Shown here in pieces: positions 22,015 to 33,176 of a DNA stretch of 64,000 bases. Source of the DNA: Shinisaurus crocodilurus (taxonomy: Eukaryota; Chordata; Lepidosauria; Squamata; Shinisauridae); contig CM037877.1 of NCBI GenBank assembly GCA_021292165.1, positions 205,696,715-205,760,714 on the forward strand, given 5' to 3'. Numbering within the stretch: position 1 is the stretch's first letter; every line of letters starts with the position of its first letter. Below the pieces are notes generated by a model. It saw only the letters and a program-made list of their open reading frames with translations, made no database searches and was not told the DNA's origin. A program made the position numbers and the translations under genes.

Positions 22015-25000
22015 CTGAAGAACTTGTGATTTGCAAGCCCATTGCATTGCATAATTTTAAAGTCCTGAACCCTGACTCATTATTTAAATGTTTGGGTCAA
22101 TAATGGCAGGGGAAGTGCCCAGAAGGCAGAACTGGGCATCATTGCTAGAATTGCAGGGGTCTCTAACATCCCAGCACTTCCATGACACTCTAGTTGGTAG
22201 GAGTCATTGGGAAAAGCCATGAATCTTAATTGTGAGTGTACCCTCAGTAAGGGCTGGCTCCAAAATGCAGGCAGAACACACAGCCGGCTGGGGAGGCACA
22301 ATTCAAAGGATGCCAGTCTGTCTGGAAGCAATAGAGAAGTATGAGATCTCTCATACTGTTTCCAGTGTGGTCATTATGCCTCTGAATACCTGTTGCTGGG
22401 GTACATGAGCAGGAGGGTACATGAGCAGGAGCAGGATGTGCTATTGCCCCCATGTCCTGCTTCGAGCTTTTCCATAGGCATTTGGTTCCCCACTGTAAGA
22501 ACGGAATGCTGGACTAGATCGGCCTTTGGTCTGAACCAGCAGGGCTTTTCTTACGACATCACCTGTAACTGGGAGAAGCTGATGCCCATTTTCTCCTCTG
22601 CTCCCATCCCCTGTCGTTCTGCTCTTCTTGCTCCTGGCAATAATTAAGATGACTACAGCAACCAGGAGTTTGAAACCCAGGAATCCAGCCGCAAGGAAGT
22701 AGAGACTAACTTCAGCATTCAATGGGGTGCTTTGGAAAGACACAAATGCAATGTGATATGAAGCAGGTAATTTAGTATGAAAGCATTTGTAATAAAGGCG
22801 GTGGAGGGGGGAAAAAACCATTTTCAACAGAGTCCCTTGTGACAATCTTGCGTTTGCTTGACATGGCTACTGCCTTTTTACAGCGCCTAAACTCCACTTG
22901 GGCAGTCTGCAAAATGGTCTGTTCTAATCAGTGTATCGATGTGGCCTTTGCCGCCTTTCCTTGATTTAATTCTGTCTGCCACAACCAATGAGGCAAACTG
23001 CTTTTCCCTTCCTGGAATTCCCAACTGAAAATGTCAGTTTCTTACTAGTCAGAAGCGCAGCTCCCCAGCTCAGATGCATGGGGTCACTTGCCCAGCTGTA
23101 ACTGGCCCAGGGATCTGGAGGAGGAGGAAGTGGTGGTGGTGTGCTCTAGTTACAAAAGTGGGCTTGCCTTATTGGCTTTTCACAAGCCCTGCATCTTGTG
23201 GTCTCTAAGACCTTGGAAGATATGAAGTAATCTACATCAGAAACCAGGGTGGGGTGGGGGAGATGATCGCACCCCTCCCCAATCCTAACAGTGTTTAGTT
23301 TTTAGAACAGTGGTGGGCAACTGCAGAGGGTTGGGGGGCATATTAGCCCCCCCAAACCCTCCAGGACCCACACCCCTTTCCCGCCACAGCTGCCGTCACA
23401 ACTGTAAGTGGCAGCATGGCTGCTTTCCCAGTGATTCTACTGGGAAACGAGGCATGCAGGGAGCACACACCTTGTTTCCCAGCAGAATTGCTGGGAATCT
23501 GGCAGCACAGCAGTGGCGGGGGCATGCTGTGGAGACAGAGCACTTGGTGGGCCCCACAAAATTCCTCCGGGGGGGGCTGAATGCAGCTTGTGGGCTGCAT
23601 ATTGCCCACCCTTCTTTTAAAGGGTAGAACTCTAGTTCCTGGGAGATTCAGTGCCAAACTAGACATGATAATGGAGATGTATGTATAGCATTCAATATAC
23701 ACTTTTTCAAGTGGTAGCTGCAATATTCAGGGAGCAATCCTATATTCATCTCGGAGCAAGTCCTATTAAATTCAATGGAGCTTACTTTTGGGTAGACATG
23801 TATAGGATTGCACTGCACATGCAAAAATCGTGAAGCAGCAAAAATGTAGACCATCACACCACACAATCATGTTTCCATTGGTTTTTAAGCAGTGGGGACA
23901 TGGTAGTAATGTTCCAAAAGTAGTTTTGAACTTAACTGGGTAATCTTGTGTACATTAACATAGGTCCAGTGTGTCACACTCCACAGCATCATAATTGCCT
24001 CCTTTTTGCTCAACACTCCTGGCTCTTATTTAAAGCTTTCTGCAGTTGTGGGCTCATAGATGTTGCAAGCACGTTATCTGGCTGGGTGGTGGCAGATGTT
24101 GGCATTGGGTGACTTCTGCTCCATCATATGGGAATTGAACTATGAGGTGCCCCAAGGATTCATCCTGTCTGTATTTACACACAACTGCCTGGTAAGAATG
24201 TCTGAAGTTGTGGAGTGCAGTATTATCTACCGTATATGCTGAAGCCACCCAACTCCAGGTTTCCCTCTGAAAACTCTGTGTTTGTTTTATATTTATGGAG
24301 CCTTTAAACAGTTGCCTGAATGCAAATATGGGGTGGATGAAGGATAAGTAATGGCAGGCCCAGCCCCAAACATTTTGTTTCCTGAGGCAAAGGGCAAGAA
24401 GGTGTCCTTGCCACCTCCCCCTGATTCCATGTACAAAAAATGCTGACCAGAGTGACAGTTGAATCTTATTTCAACATTGGTGACAGGACTGCTTCCTCCA
24501 CTGCACCTGAGGGTAGCCCAGCAGGCACAGAGCAGGTCACATGGCACACACAGCACTATCTTTTCTGCACCCCTCAGTATTTGCCGCCTGAGGTGGTCAC
24601 CTCACTCTGTCTAATGGTAGGGCTGGCCCTGAAAAATGGACACTCAATTTGACAAAATTGAAGTGCTGAGGTGCTGCAGGTCATGCACAAACAAGCTGGG
24701 AGTCTGGCATGTCCTCGATGGGGTTATGCTCCCCCTCAAGGAGCAGGTATGCAGCTGGGGGTATTCCTTGATCCTCCTGTACTGCTTGAGCTTCATGTGA
24801 TGGCAGTGGGAATGAGTGTTTTGCCCAAACTTTAGCTGGTTATGTGGCTTCCTCTCTAGCCTAGGGCATGGTCTCAAGGTGAAGGCATGTGAGGTAGCAA
24901 CCTTGCTGAAGCTAAGAGGATGTGAGCCTGCTCAGTGCCTGGATGGGACACCACCTGGGAACTCTTATGCTCCGTGAGGCAGGGGGTAGTGTCAGTGGGA

Positions 25001-27247
25001 TATGGCGCTGGAGCTCTCAAAAACATTTGGAGGAGGAAAGTTAAGATGTTTGAGCTTGGTGAGATTAATGAGGCGCTTTCCGCGGCCTTCACAGTTCATT
25101 GTGTTTTGAAAATGTTTCTCCTGTCAAGTTGTATTTGTTTAACACTGCTTTTGGCAGGAATAGAATCCTCTTCCCTTCGCTGCCAAGAGTTTGCATTCCA
25201 CATGGAAGCCTGATAGAGAGTGGAAAGTCTTCTTATAAAAACTGGAAACACTCTGCTCTCTAAGGGCCAAACCAGACATGATGGCATCAGACCCGAGGGC
25301 CAGGATTGGGGTTGCTGCCAAATCACTACAAAGTGGGCAGGGAGCTGAACTCCCCCCCTCACCTTACCCACACAGCTGAAACTGCTTTTTAAAAAGCTCT
25401 TTTTCCCTCTCAGTGGGGCTCTGTGTCTGGAAACAACTCCCACTGGGAGAAAAATGGCTCCCCAAAAGCCGTTTGAGCAGGATGGCGCAGGTGGGGAAGG
25501 GGAACCACTTCCCCCTTGTACCTACTCATTCTGTGATCATAGAACCCAAGTTGGGTGGGACCTCAAAAGTGGCCATCCACTCCAGCCAGTGCTGGTTCCT
25601 GGTGGTTTTGGAGGGCCCTCTAGCAAGACATCCTCCATGGGCACCCTACCTCAGTGAGTCTACCTTTTCACCTCCATTGTCACCAGCTGCTATTGCTGCT
25701 CCTCCCCCTCCTCCTCTTTCTCATCATTGTGACCACTTACTTGCTTCCCTGACAGGCAGAGAGCTAGTGAGAAAGTAGGCAGTGGCATCTCCTGCTCCTC
25801 CTTCTCATTGCCACAGTTGTCTGGACCAGAGCAAAAGGCAGGTGAACAAGCAGGCTGCAATGGTGAAAGAGGAAGAGCAACTTCAGGGGGCTTTTGTCAG
25901 TGGGCCCCTGCTGAGGTGGGGGGGGATGCCTGACCATGCCTACCCTTGATGCTGGACCTGACTCCAGCATCAAGCCTCTGCTTAAAAACCTCTAACAAAG
26001 GAGTGTCTGTCACTTTCTGTGGCACTCTGCTCAACAGTCAAACAGTTCATACCTTCAGGATGTTCTTCCTTATGTTTAGCTGAAATTGCTAATTGCTTTT
26101 CTTATCATTTGAACCTGCTGGTTTGGGTTCTACCCACGGGAGCAGCAGAGAACGAATTCACTCCATCATCTATGTGATTGCCCTTTAAATACTTGAAGGA
26201 GGCTATCACATTGCCTCTTAAATGTCTCTCCTCCAGGCTAAGTATACCCAATGCCTTCAAGCTTTCCTCCTAGGACTTGGTCTCCAGGCCCCTCAGTATC
26301 TTTGTTTCCCTCCTCTGGATATGTTCCAGTTTGATTTTGCTTTAGAACGCTCCTGCAGCCTTGCGTTACAGGGATTCAGCAAGGCCAGGGTTCAGGATCA
26401 TGCTACCATCTTATCTGTTTGTGTCCCCAATATCTTAGCTGTTTGTGTCTCATCATCCCTGAGGTGTGTGAGAGCCCCAGTGAGTTACGTTGATTAAATC
26501 CCATTGCAGTGTTTTTATTTGTGATTTCATTGCAAGTCTGGGAGCTGTAATAAGAATTGGCAATTTCTGTTTCAGAAATAATCTTACTTATCCCTGGTGA
26601 GATGCCACAGTTAGGAAGAAGACTGGAGGATGTGGGAAGTCAGAATGTCTCCAAGGAAATGCAAGATTCCACAGGCCCTAGAATTCATTTCCCCCCTTCT
26701 GCAGCGCAGGGGAGGAGGAGGAGGAGGACTAGAGTAATTTCTTAGGACATGGCTAGGAAGATCCAGAGCCTTTTCTGTAGCGGCACCCCAGTTATGGAAC
26801 TCCCTCCCCAGGGAGGTTAGATTGGCACTGTCCCTACTGTACTTCTGATGGGCATTGAAAACAGGTTTGTTCCATTGAGTTTTTAAACTATGTTTCATCC
26901 CTCTCTATAATTTTAATTTTGCTCTATTCTTTATATTACATTTATGGTACTGAAGGGTTCCCCCGCCCCCTTCTCTCTTCTGAGTTTATGATGTTTTGAG
27001 TTTTATTATGGTTTTATTTGATTTATCACCTTGAGTCCATATTAGATGGAGCGGTGATTCATAAATGTATTAAATAAATGGTAAACAAATACATTTCAAG
27101 GACTGGAAGTACAATTGAGTACTTCCAGTGACCTGCAATCCAGCTGCTTGGGGTGCTTCACCCTATAATGATTCTTCACCAGTCTACATCTTGGACAGGC
27201 CTAGCAGGGTGAGGTTTGCAGTCTGCTTTTAGCTTCCTATAGCTTTG

Positions 27248-27290
<43 letters not shown>

Positions 27291-30200
27291 ACCTGCCTTT
27301 CCTTGGTGCCTTTTCACATGCTTGGTTGTGCAGAAAGCCACTGTCTGTCTGGACATGCCTCAACAACAGCCTCAGCTTTAGTTACCCAAAGCTGCCCAGT
27401 GGTGGGGACATACTTGTTGCCCTTGGACTTGGCCTGCTCTGAATGACCTAGAACTGAAGGCCCAATCACACGCCAATAAAAAAATGAGAGGGGAAGGCAC
27501 TGATGTGTAACCAAAAACAGAAGGAGAGAAAGGAAAAGTCTGTAAAAACTGTTTATTGCCCAACACGCTTTGGAATTATCCTGCATGAGGGGTGCTATTA
27601 AGATTAATTACCGGTAAGCACTCCAGCAATGTATTATTTTTTTTAAATGAAAGGCATTTATTTGTTTTAATGCTTTCTTTTTAAATATATCAGTTTATGA
27701 ATGTTTTGGAGCAATTTAAAGTATTACCAATACTGCATGTTTTAATCTTAATTGCAGCCCCCGACAAAGGATAATTCCGAAACGCGTTGAGAATTATTAT
27801 TTTTTTTAAATTAAATTTTTTAAATTCTATTTATACCCTGCCTTTTTCCCTGCAAGGAACCCAAGGTGGCTTACATAATCCTCTTCCTCCTCTCCATTTT
27901 ATCCTCACAACAACCCTGTGAGGTAGGTTAGGCTGAGAGTCAGTGACTGGCCCAAAGTCACCCAGTGAGTTTCATGGCTGAGTGAGGACTAGAACCTGGA
28001 TCTCCCGAGTCCCAGTCCAACACTCTCACCACTACGCCACAGTTTTTACATGCACTTGGGTCTGCATCGACTCCAGCTGCCAGCACTGGCCAATAGAGGC
28101 TTCCAGGAAGCGCACAAGCAGGACATGAAGGCAATAGCCATTGTCTGCTCTTAGCACAGGGCTGGCCCTGTGGGACAGCTGTCTCCCTCAGCAGATGCTG
28201 ATGACTGGGGAGCAGCAGTGAGATGTTGGGAGGACAGAGCTGTGTGTGCCACATGCTCCCCCTACTCCCCCTAAACTAACCTGCTGCCCTCAGGTGCAGC
28301 GAAAGGTGCTGGCCCATTCCCGGTGCTGAATAAAGGTTCAGCTGCCAGTCTGGTTGGCATCTTGCCATTTGCCTCAGGTGGCAAAATATCTTCAGCTGGC
28401 CCAGCCTTAGCAACTAGTACTCAGAGGCATAATACCTTTCAATGTTAAGATACTGTAGAGCTACCATAACTTTTAACTACCGTAGTTTTATTATTTATGT
28501 TTTGCCTTGTAAGCCACCTTGAGTCTGCTTGTCATACAAAAGTGTAGTAAAAATGCTTGTGTGTGTTTGTGTGTGTGTATAATATAATATAATATAATAT
28601 AATATACCCCAGGCTTTTGTAATGGTGCAGAGTAGTCACTAAAAAGGAACGTATAGATTTACCTGGAGAAGCTGTGTGATGCTCTAGGCTCCTCTGCTGT
28701 CTCCCATGGGCCTAGGGGCAGAAACACAGCAATTTAGCTGGCTAAAACAACCATATTAAGGCAAGGATAAAGAACAGGCTGCTATTATCACAACCACTAA
28801 TAGAAAAATGAAGGATACTATTTGTAGGATTGGGACTAGCAGTGCAATCCTAGATATGATTCTATATGTCTATTCAGAAATAAGTCTCATTGTTTTCACC
28901 AGAGCTTCCTTGCTGGTGCGTCTAGGATTGCAGCCTTAAACACACTGATCTGTAGCCTAAAGATTCTATTTCTGTTGAAACGGGAGCCTATGCAAGAAGG
29001 AAAAGGAGCGCTTCCTCGTCCCTTTGACTTGTGCAAGATGTTCAGGACAGTCAGCTGCTTTTCACCATGCCTTTGTACAATGGGGCTAAGACCTTTACTG
29101 GGATCATAGCATTGTATCACAAAAGCTGCTTTAGGCCGAGGGACCTACCTGTCAGAACTTTCAGCGTCACCGTCTGCAGGGTGTTCACGGCCCCCAAGAA
29201 TTCTGACTTGCACTGATACACACCAGCATCCTGCTTCCGGAGTGGGTTGATGGTCACCGTGAGGATCCCATCCTGGATGTTGTCGGCGATGGCAGTGGTG
29301 CCGTTCTTTCTCTTGAGAAAGGGCATCCAAAAACGCCGGGCACTGACGACATGCTGACACTCCATCTTACTGATGTGCTTGCACCAGCTCTTCTCTTTCC
29401 ACTGGTTCTCCCTGGGACTGTAGGTGCAGTTGATGGAGATGGACTCCCCTTCGATGCCGTACAGCAGTGCAACATTCTCAGTTGCATACACTTCTAGGAA
29501 GGAGAGAAGGACTGTGTGTTCCAGTCTTCCACTTTTGTATTGAGAACTGACCAGATTGCGATATTGCAGTGTTCTCCAACCTTGGAGAGCATGCTGGGAG
29601 TTGTAGGCCAAAAACATCTGGGGACCCAAGGTTGGAGAACACTGCAATATTGGAACCACACTATCCAGAGCCCCGTCTGACCCACATGTCTAGGGTCTCC
29701 ATGTGTCCTATTTTACAGAGGACAGTTCTCTATTTGAAGGGCTGTCCACTCCAAGTCTGGTTTAATTATAACAACTATAATAAGGGAGAACAGGAGGCTT
29801 GACATTGCCTGTCAACAGCACCTGGACAGCCGACTGAGTAAGCTCAAATGTCACCTGGTCACAGCCTTTCCCAGTATGGTGAGATATATTGTATTTCTAT
29901 TTAAATTATAGTAATTATTTCTAAATTTGCACATATACATTATCATATGCAACCTTTATGCAAATCTTTTGGCCACTTTTTAGGTGATGCATTTCCTTGG
30001 GGGGGGGCAATGTGACTGTGTAAGTGGCCACCGTATACATGCCTCAAGCTTACCCGCTGTGTGTCCTGCATAAACGGGGAGGAGATACCTAGATGCAGGC
30101 AGGCAGGCAAATTCCCCCCAGGTGATTTGCATGTGAATTTAGTCAATATGAAAATTCTCTCTGTGGTGTTTAATCTGTGATAGAGCATTCTCACATTACA

Positions 30201-31329
30201 AATCATCACCTGATACTATAGTCAAGAAGAGGTGAATGGGCACCTCCATCCATCTCTGGAGAGAAGTCCAGAGAAGTCGTTGCGCCCCCCCCCCCCCCAG
30301 CGAGCAATTCTCCTCAGCCAGCCCAGCTTACTCTGCAGGCCTGTGGCTCACGCTGGCTCAGCTTGTCTGAGCGTGGAAAGCTAAGCACGGTCAGGCCTGG
30401 TTGTTACTTGGATGGGAGACCCCTCCTCTAGTTCCCTGCATTGAGCAGGGGCTTGGACTCATTAGCCTTGTAGGCTCCTTCCAACTCTATGATCTATGAA
30501 ATCTATGAAACCTCTTTAACAGACACAGCATTTAACATGCAAAAAGCATTTTCCTTTGGATGGCTTTTGGGGCTGATTTATTTCTGGTGTAGTATGGTTT
30601 GTTTATTAAAACAGATTTTATGTTTAAAATGTCCATCTTATTTTAATTGGCCTCTTTTATCCTCCAAACCATCCCTTAGTTTTTGAGCCCCTTGGGAACG
30701 GGACCATTAGCACTGAGGAAAACTGTTGTAAGCTGCACTGAGCCCATGGAACAGAGTAGGATGTAAATTGAATTAAAATAATAGTAATAATAAATCTTGC
30801 ATGTGTGAACTGGCACAGAGAAACACCAAGGACAGCAGTGCTTTTGCTCTGCTCTTTGGATTGTCATCGTTTGAGTTTCCATAGCCTTGCATCTGGTATA
30901 CAGAATTATACAATTTTTGGTCTATATAGCTGGAGAAGACCCAGTGGTCATTTAACTCAATCCTCTGTACTGAGACATAATTTTCCATGTACAAGATCCC
31001 AAGAACATTGCCCTAATTCATGCAGTTTACAGAGTGCCATGAGCTGACAGCAGAAGTAAGCAAGCAAGATGAACCAGAAATGCTTGGCAAAATAAGAAAT
31101 ACATTTAGTAAAATAAAAATATCCAGATGGCTTGGTTTTAGCAGGATCAGCTGTGTCTTGTCTTCAGCTTTGTGTATACATATCAGTCCAGTCCTTATTT
31201 GACCCATTCATGCTATATATCAGACAATAATATACACCTATAACCAGTTAATCACCATTCCAGCCAACACAGAAAGAATTTCATACCTGAGAAGGAGACC
31301 AAGAAGATGAGATGTACAAACTTCTCCAT
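21953..31329 (-). CDS. TREM2: Triggering receptor expressed on myeloid cells 2 (5 exons, 221 aa)
   Basis: A lipid and lipoprotein receptor of macrophages, osteoclasts and microglia that signals through DAP12 (TYROBP). Minus-strand exons are 31287-31329 (leader), 29149-29493 (V domain), 28663-28711 (stalk), 22563-22729 (membrane and tail) and 21953-22014 (last codons). All borders are AG/GT, phases are 1,1,2,1, and the sum is 666 bases, 221 residues against 230 in human. The V domain has canonical Cys37 and Cys109 (GVYQC) plus the Cys52/Cys60 pair. VVSARRFWMPFLKRKNGTTA matches the diagnostic TREM2 segment around VVSxxxLWxxSFLRxxNGSTA. NGT is a glycosylation site. Lys166 in the membrane helix (FLGFKLLVAVV) is the expected DAP12 contact. 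The tail GHQLLPVTG resembles GYQLQTLPG of mammals. The intron before exon 4 is 5.9 kb and repeat-filled. The last exon is the least certain part. Confidence 0.9.
22563..22729 (-). CDS. TREM2: TREM2 exon 4: transmembrane helix with DAP12-type lysine
   Basis: Acceptor TCTTTCCAAAG, donor ACAG|GTGATG, phases 2 to 1. The helix runs YFLAAGFLGFKLLVAVVILI. The lysine sits mid-helix, and RSKKS follows as a stop-transfer. The exon ends in GENGHQLLPVT. Confidence 0.88.
23310..23612. mobile_element. Palindromic/hAT-like MITE with GTGGGCAAC ends
   Basis: CAGTGGTGGGCAACTGCAG at the left, GGGCTGCATATTGCCCACC at the right. The interior is GC-rich. It lies in the long TREM2 intron. Confidence 0.6.
23728..23816. 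repeat. Short palindromic repeat (GCAATCC family)
   Basis: GAGCAATCCTATATTCATCT ... TTCAATGGAGCTTACTTTTG ... GACATGTATAGGATTGCA; ends inverted, in the long TREM2 intron. Confidence 0.7.
24886..24985 (+). repeat. Old 5S-rRNA-derived SINE remnant
   Basis: TTGCTGAAGCTAAGAGGATG and CAGTGCCTGGATGGGACACC are diverged matches to the 5S promoter half. The CR1-type tail of the younger copies is absent. Confidence 0.55.
25536..26362 (-). mobile_element. CR1 LINE 3' region, minus, with an internal insert
   Basis: CTCTCCTCCAGGCTAAGTAT and CCTCCTCTGGATATGTTCCA are the well-known untranslated 3' wording of amniote CR1. The terminal TCATAGAACCCAAG tail is at the left. Unrelated simple sequence rich in CTCCTC occupies about 25600-25960. 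Confidence 0.7.
26742..27088 (+). mobile_element. L2-like LINE 3' end, plus
   Basis: AGAGCCTTTTCTGTAGCGGC with TGGAACTCCCTCCCCAGGG is the plus reading of the conserved RAFSVAAPxLWNSLP end. It closes with CATTAAATAAATGG-like tail sequence near 27070. Confidence 0.6.
27250..27290. repeat. (GT)n microsatellite
   Basis: About 20 uninterrupted TG units in the TREM2 intron. Confidence 0.95.
27563..27792. mobile_element. Inverted-repeat element with CGAAACGCGTTG-type ends
   Basis: CAACACGCTTTGGAATTATC at the left pairs with the complement of GATAATTCCGAAACGCGTTG at the right over about 36 bases. The interior is AT-rich. Type not identified. Confidence 0.55.
27826..28046 (-). mobile_element. tRNA-derived SINE, minus
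   Basis: Body CTCACAACAACCCTGTGAGG and head CACTCTCACCACTACGCC. Same family as 4680-4925, in the TREM2 intron. Confidence 0.8.
28568..28606. repeat. (TAATA)n pentanucleotide repeat
   Basis: ATAATATAATATAATATAAT units directly after a short GT run, about 60 bases downstream (minus sense) of TREM2 exon 3. Confidence 0.9.
28663..28711 (-). CDS. TREM2: TREM2 exon 3: stalk
   Basis: 49 bp between CTGCCCCTAG and CCAG|GTAAAT, phases 1 to 2. It encodes PWETAEEPRASHSFS, an acidic stalk like that of the mammalian protein. It joins exon 4 to create a serine codon without a frame break. Confidence 0.82.
28838..28936. repeat. Short palindromic repeat (GCAATCC family)
   Basis: CAGTGCAATCCTAGATATG ... AGAAATAAGTCTCATTG ... 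CGTCTAGGATTGCAGCC; inverted ends, TREM2 intron 3. Confidence 0.6.
29149..29493 (-). CDS. TREM2: TREM2 exon 2: V-type Ig domain
   Basis: 345 bp, phase 1-1, acceptor TCTCCTTCCTAG, donor ACAG|GTAGGT. It has SISINC in the B strand, KSWCKHISKMEC for the C/C' disulfide, and KQDAGVYQC in the F strand. The basic patch RRFWMPFLKRK corresponds to the ligand-binding surface known in mammalian TREM2. Confidence 0.94.
29567..29646. mobile_element. Short palindromic MITE in TREM2 intron 1
   Basis: CAGTGTTCTCCAACCTTGG at the left is exactly complementary to the right end. Only one arm of the central CTCCCAGCATG stretch is kept, so it is an internal deletion of the longer family member at 42332-42648. Confidence 0.75.
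29690..30033. mobile_element. Non-autonomous DNA transposon (GTCCTATTTTACAGAGGAC family)
   Basis: Shares CTATTTGAAGGGCTGTCCA, GTGAGATATATTGTATTTCT and ATGCAACCTTTATGCAAATC with copies at 58524-58910 and, in part, 60367-60541. The ends resemble AGGGTGGCC/GGCCACC. Confidence 0.6.
30336..30510 (+). mobile_element. 5S-rRNA-headed SINE with CR1-like tail, plus
   Basis: Near-identical to 7866-8036 through TGGCTCACGCTGGCTCAGC and ACTTGGATGGGAGACCCC. It ends with ATCTATGAAATCTATGAAA repeats. Located in TREM2 intron 1. Confidence 0.85.
30511..31286. other. Rest of TREM2 intron 1, nothing recognised
   Basis: AT-rich unique-looking sequence up to the leader exon. Confidence 0.5.
31287..31329 (-). CDS. 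TREM2: TREM2 exon 1: start codon and signal peptide
   Basis: ATG at 31327-31329, leader MEKFVHLIFLVSFS, donor TCAG|GTATGA in phase 1. The joined residue 15 is Glu, followed by VYATEN at the mature start. Confidence 0.85.
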
Positions 31330-32200
31330 CTTTCTCTGGCAGATCAAGAAAGAAAAGTTCCCAACTAAAAAAGAAAAGTTAGTCTTGCAGAAGGACAGAT
31401 TTTTCGCCTTACTAGGCACAAAGGGCAAAAAAGAGGAACTTCTGTTGCTCCCTATTGTGGGTTAAGTAACATATGAGTAAAAGCTCTAATGGAAAATGGT
31501 GGCATCCTGCTACATCAGGAGGAGAAATCATGAAGTTAGACACTGATTGCTAACCACAATCCATGCATGCCCAACCCTGCTGATGCTCATTGAAGACCTA
31601 TTGACTTCCCATGTAGCTTGCAAACTTCCATATGCGTACAACTTCCACTCGAAACATGCAGCTGACAGCCAGAAGGGTAGTATTTTTGCACCAAACACTT
31701 GCATTAGTTCAGGGTCCCCCAGTTCACAAGTTAAATAAATGAACAATGTGATTCAGACATTCAGTGTGCCATACTTATGCTGGACACCTTGATTGGAGAG
31801 AATGAGAAAACTGCAGGTATGGGAGCCTGAAATGCATCAATTTCTTTTCATAATGTGGGAGATTGGCAGAAGTGAACCCCATAATGTTGGGCTAATCCTG
31901 AAGCAAAGAACTAGACGGTGTACATGCAGTTGACAGTGATTGGTAGGGTTTGTTGAAAACCAGCAATCATATTTTGCTATGTTTGCACATGAGATAGAGA
32001 GTATCCCAGTCTGGGTAGGAGATCCTGATATGTTGTAATGCCACACATTACCCAAAGATGGCACAAGGAAGGCACTAATCCCATTGCCTTTTTTGGGGGG
32101 GGGGCATACTTCCAAGTGCTAATTGAATGGTCACTCTCTATACTTTTTGCATTTCATTTCCTTCTGACCTCACTGTGTACAGTCCTCTACCCACCCAACT
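31330..32200. other. Presumed TREM2 promoter side, no clear elements
   Basis: This 870-bp stretch upstream of the TREM2 start codon should hold the 5' UTR and proximal promoter. I cannot point to a reliable TATA box or transcription-factor site in it, and there is no CpG-rich island. Confidence 0.4.
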
Positions 32201-32720
32201 ATGGGTGAATCTACACTAGAGTCCCTTTCATTAATTAGGGAGCTCTGACCCAGTATTTATGCAAAATGCATTTACTGCTGTTGGGGCACATGCTAATGAA
32301 TACAGCATGCTGAAAACCTGATCTTGTGTCACACACAAATGCAATTGCGGGAGAAGTAGGAGGAGTTTGAAAGGTGATGTGTGCAGGGGAAATGCGCCTT
32401 TTTAAAAAAGTTTGTTTTTCATCTGTGCGCAGGTGCAAAGGAGCGGGAGATCATTAAAAAAAAATAAATTTAAAAATTGACAGCTCCTCCTGCCCCCTCA
32501 CAAAAAAGCCATGGAGAAGGAGATGGGAAGAGACAAGGAGGAGGGTGTGGTGCTGCTGCTGCCGCCGTCCTCCCACCTCCCATGGGGTGAAGCCTGCAGA
32601 ATCAGTGCCCCATTTTGGCTCATTTTCAGCTAGTTGTTCCTTGAGGCTAGGGGACATTCCAAACTATTTTTTCAAAGGGGAGTGGAGAAGCAGCCTTGCA
32701 TTTACTCTCCAGTTCACTGG

Positions 32721-32760
<40 letters not shown>

Positions 32761-32877
32761 TGGGGCCATTGAAATCAATGTGATTTACTTCTGAGTAAGG
32801 CCATTGAAGATAATGTGATACATGAGCGAGTCGAGCATTACAATACCAGTAAAATGCTTCATGTAGATCCATCCCAT
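32201..32877. mobile_element. Non-autonomous DNA transposon related to 12111-13460
   Basis: Ends ATGGGTGAATCTACAC and its counterpart (complement of GTAGATCCATCCCAT). The interior shares CTCCTGCCCCC, CCATGGAGAAGGAGA and GGCTCATTTTCAGCTAGTTG with the longer copy. It contains a (GA)n run at 32723-32757. Confidence 0.6.
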
Positions 32878-33039
32878 GTGTGTATATACAGTACACCTGC
32901 AACTGAGGTAAAACACTTCATGTATCTGCTGAAGTGGACACGCTTGTGCCATATCAAATTTATTATGCTCATGTCATAATTAATTCGTTAGTTTTTAAGG
33001 TACTACAAGGCACTTTGTTGTTTTTGCTACCCTCTAGAA

Positions 33040-33176
33040 CAGGGTTCTCCAACTTTGGGTCCCCAGATGTTGCTGGCCTACAGCTCCCAGCATACCCAGC
33101 CAGCATGGCTAATGGCAAGGCATTCTGGGAGCTGTAGTCCTGCAACATCTGGGGACCCGAGGTTGGAGAGCCCTGC
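33040..33176. mobile_element. Palindromic MITE
   Basis: GGTTCTCCAACTTTGGGTCC against GGGACCCGAGGTTGGAGAGC, with AGCTCCCAGCATACC and TTCTGGGAGCTGTAG in the arms. A full foldback, about 137 bp. Confidence 0.75.
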
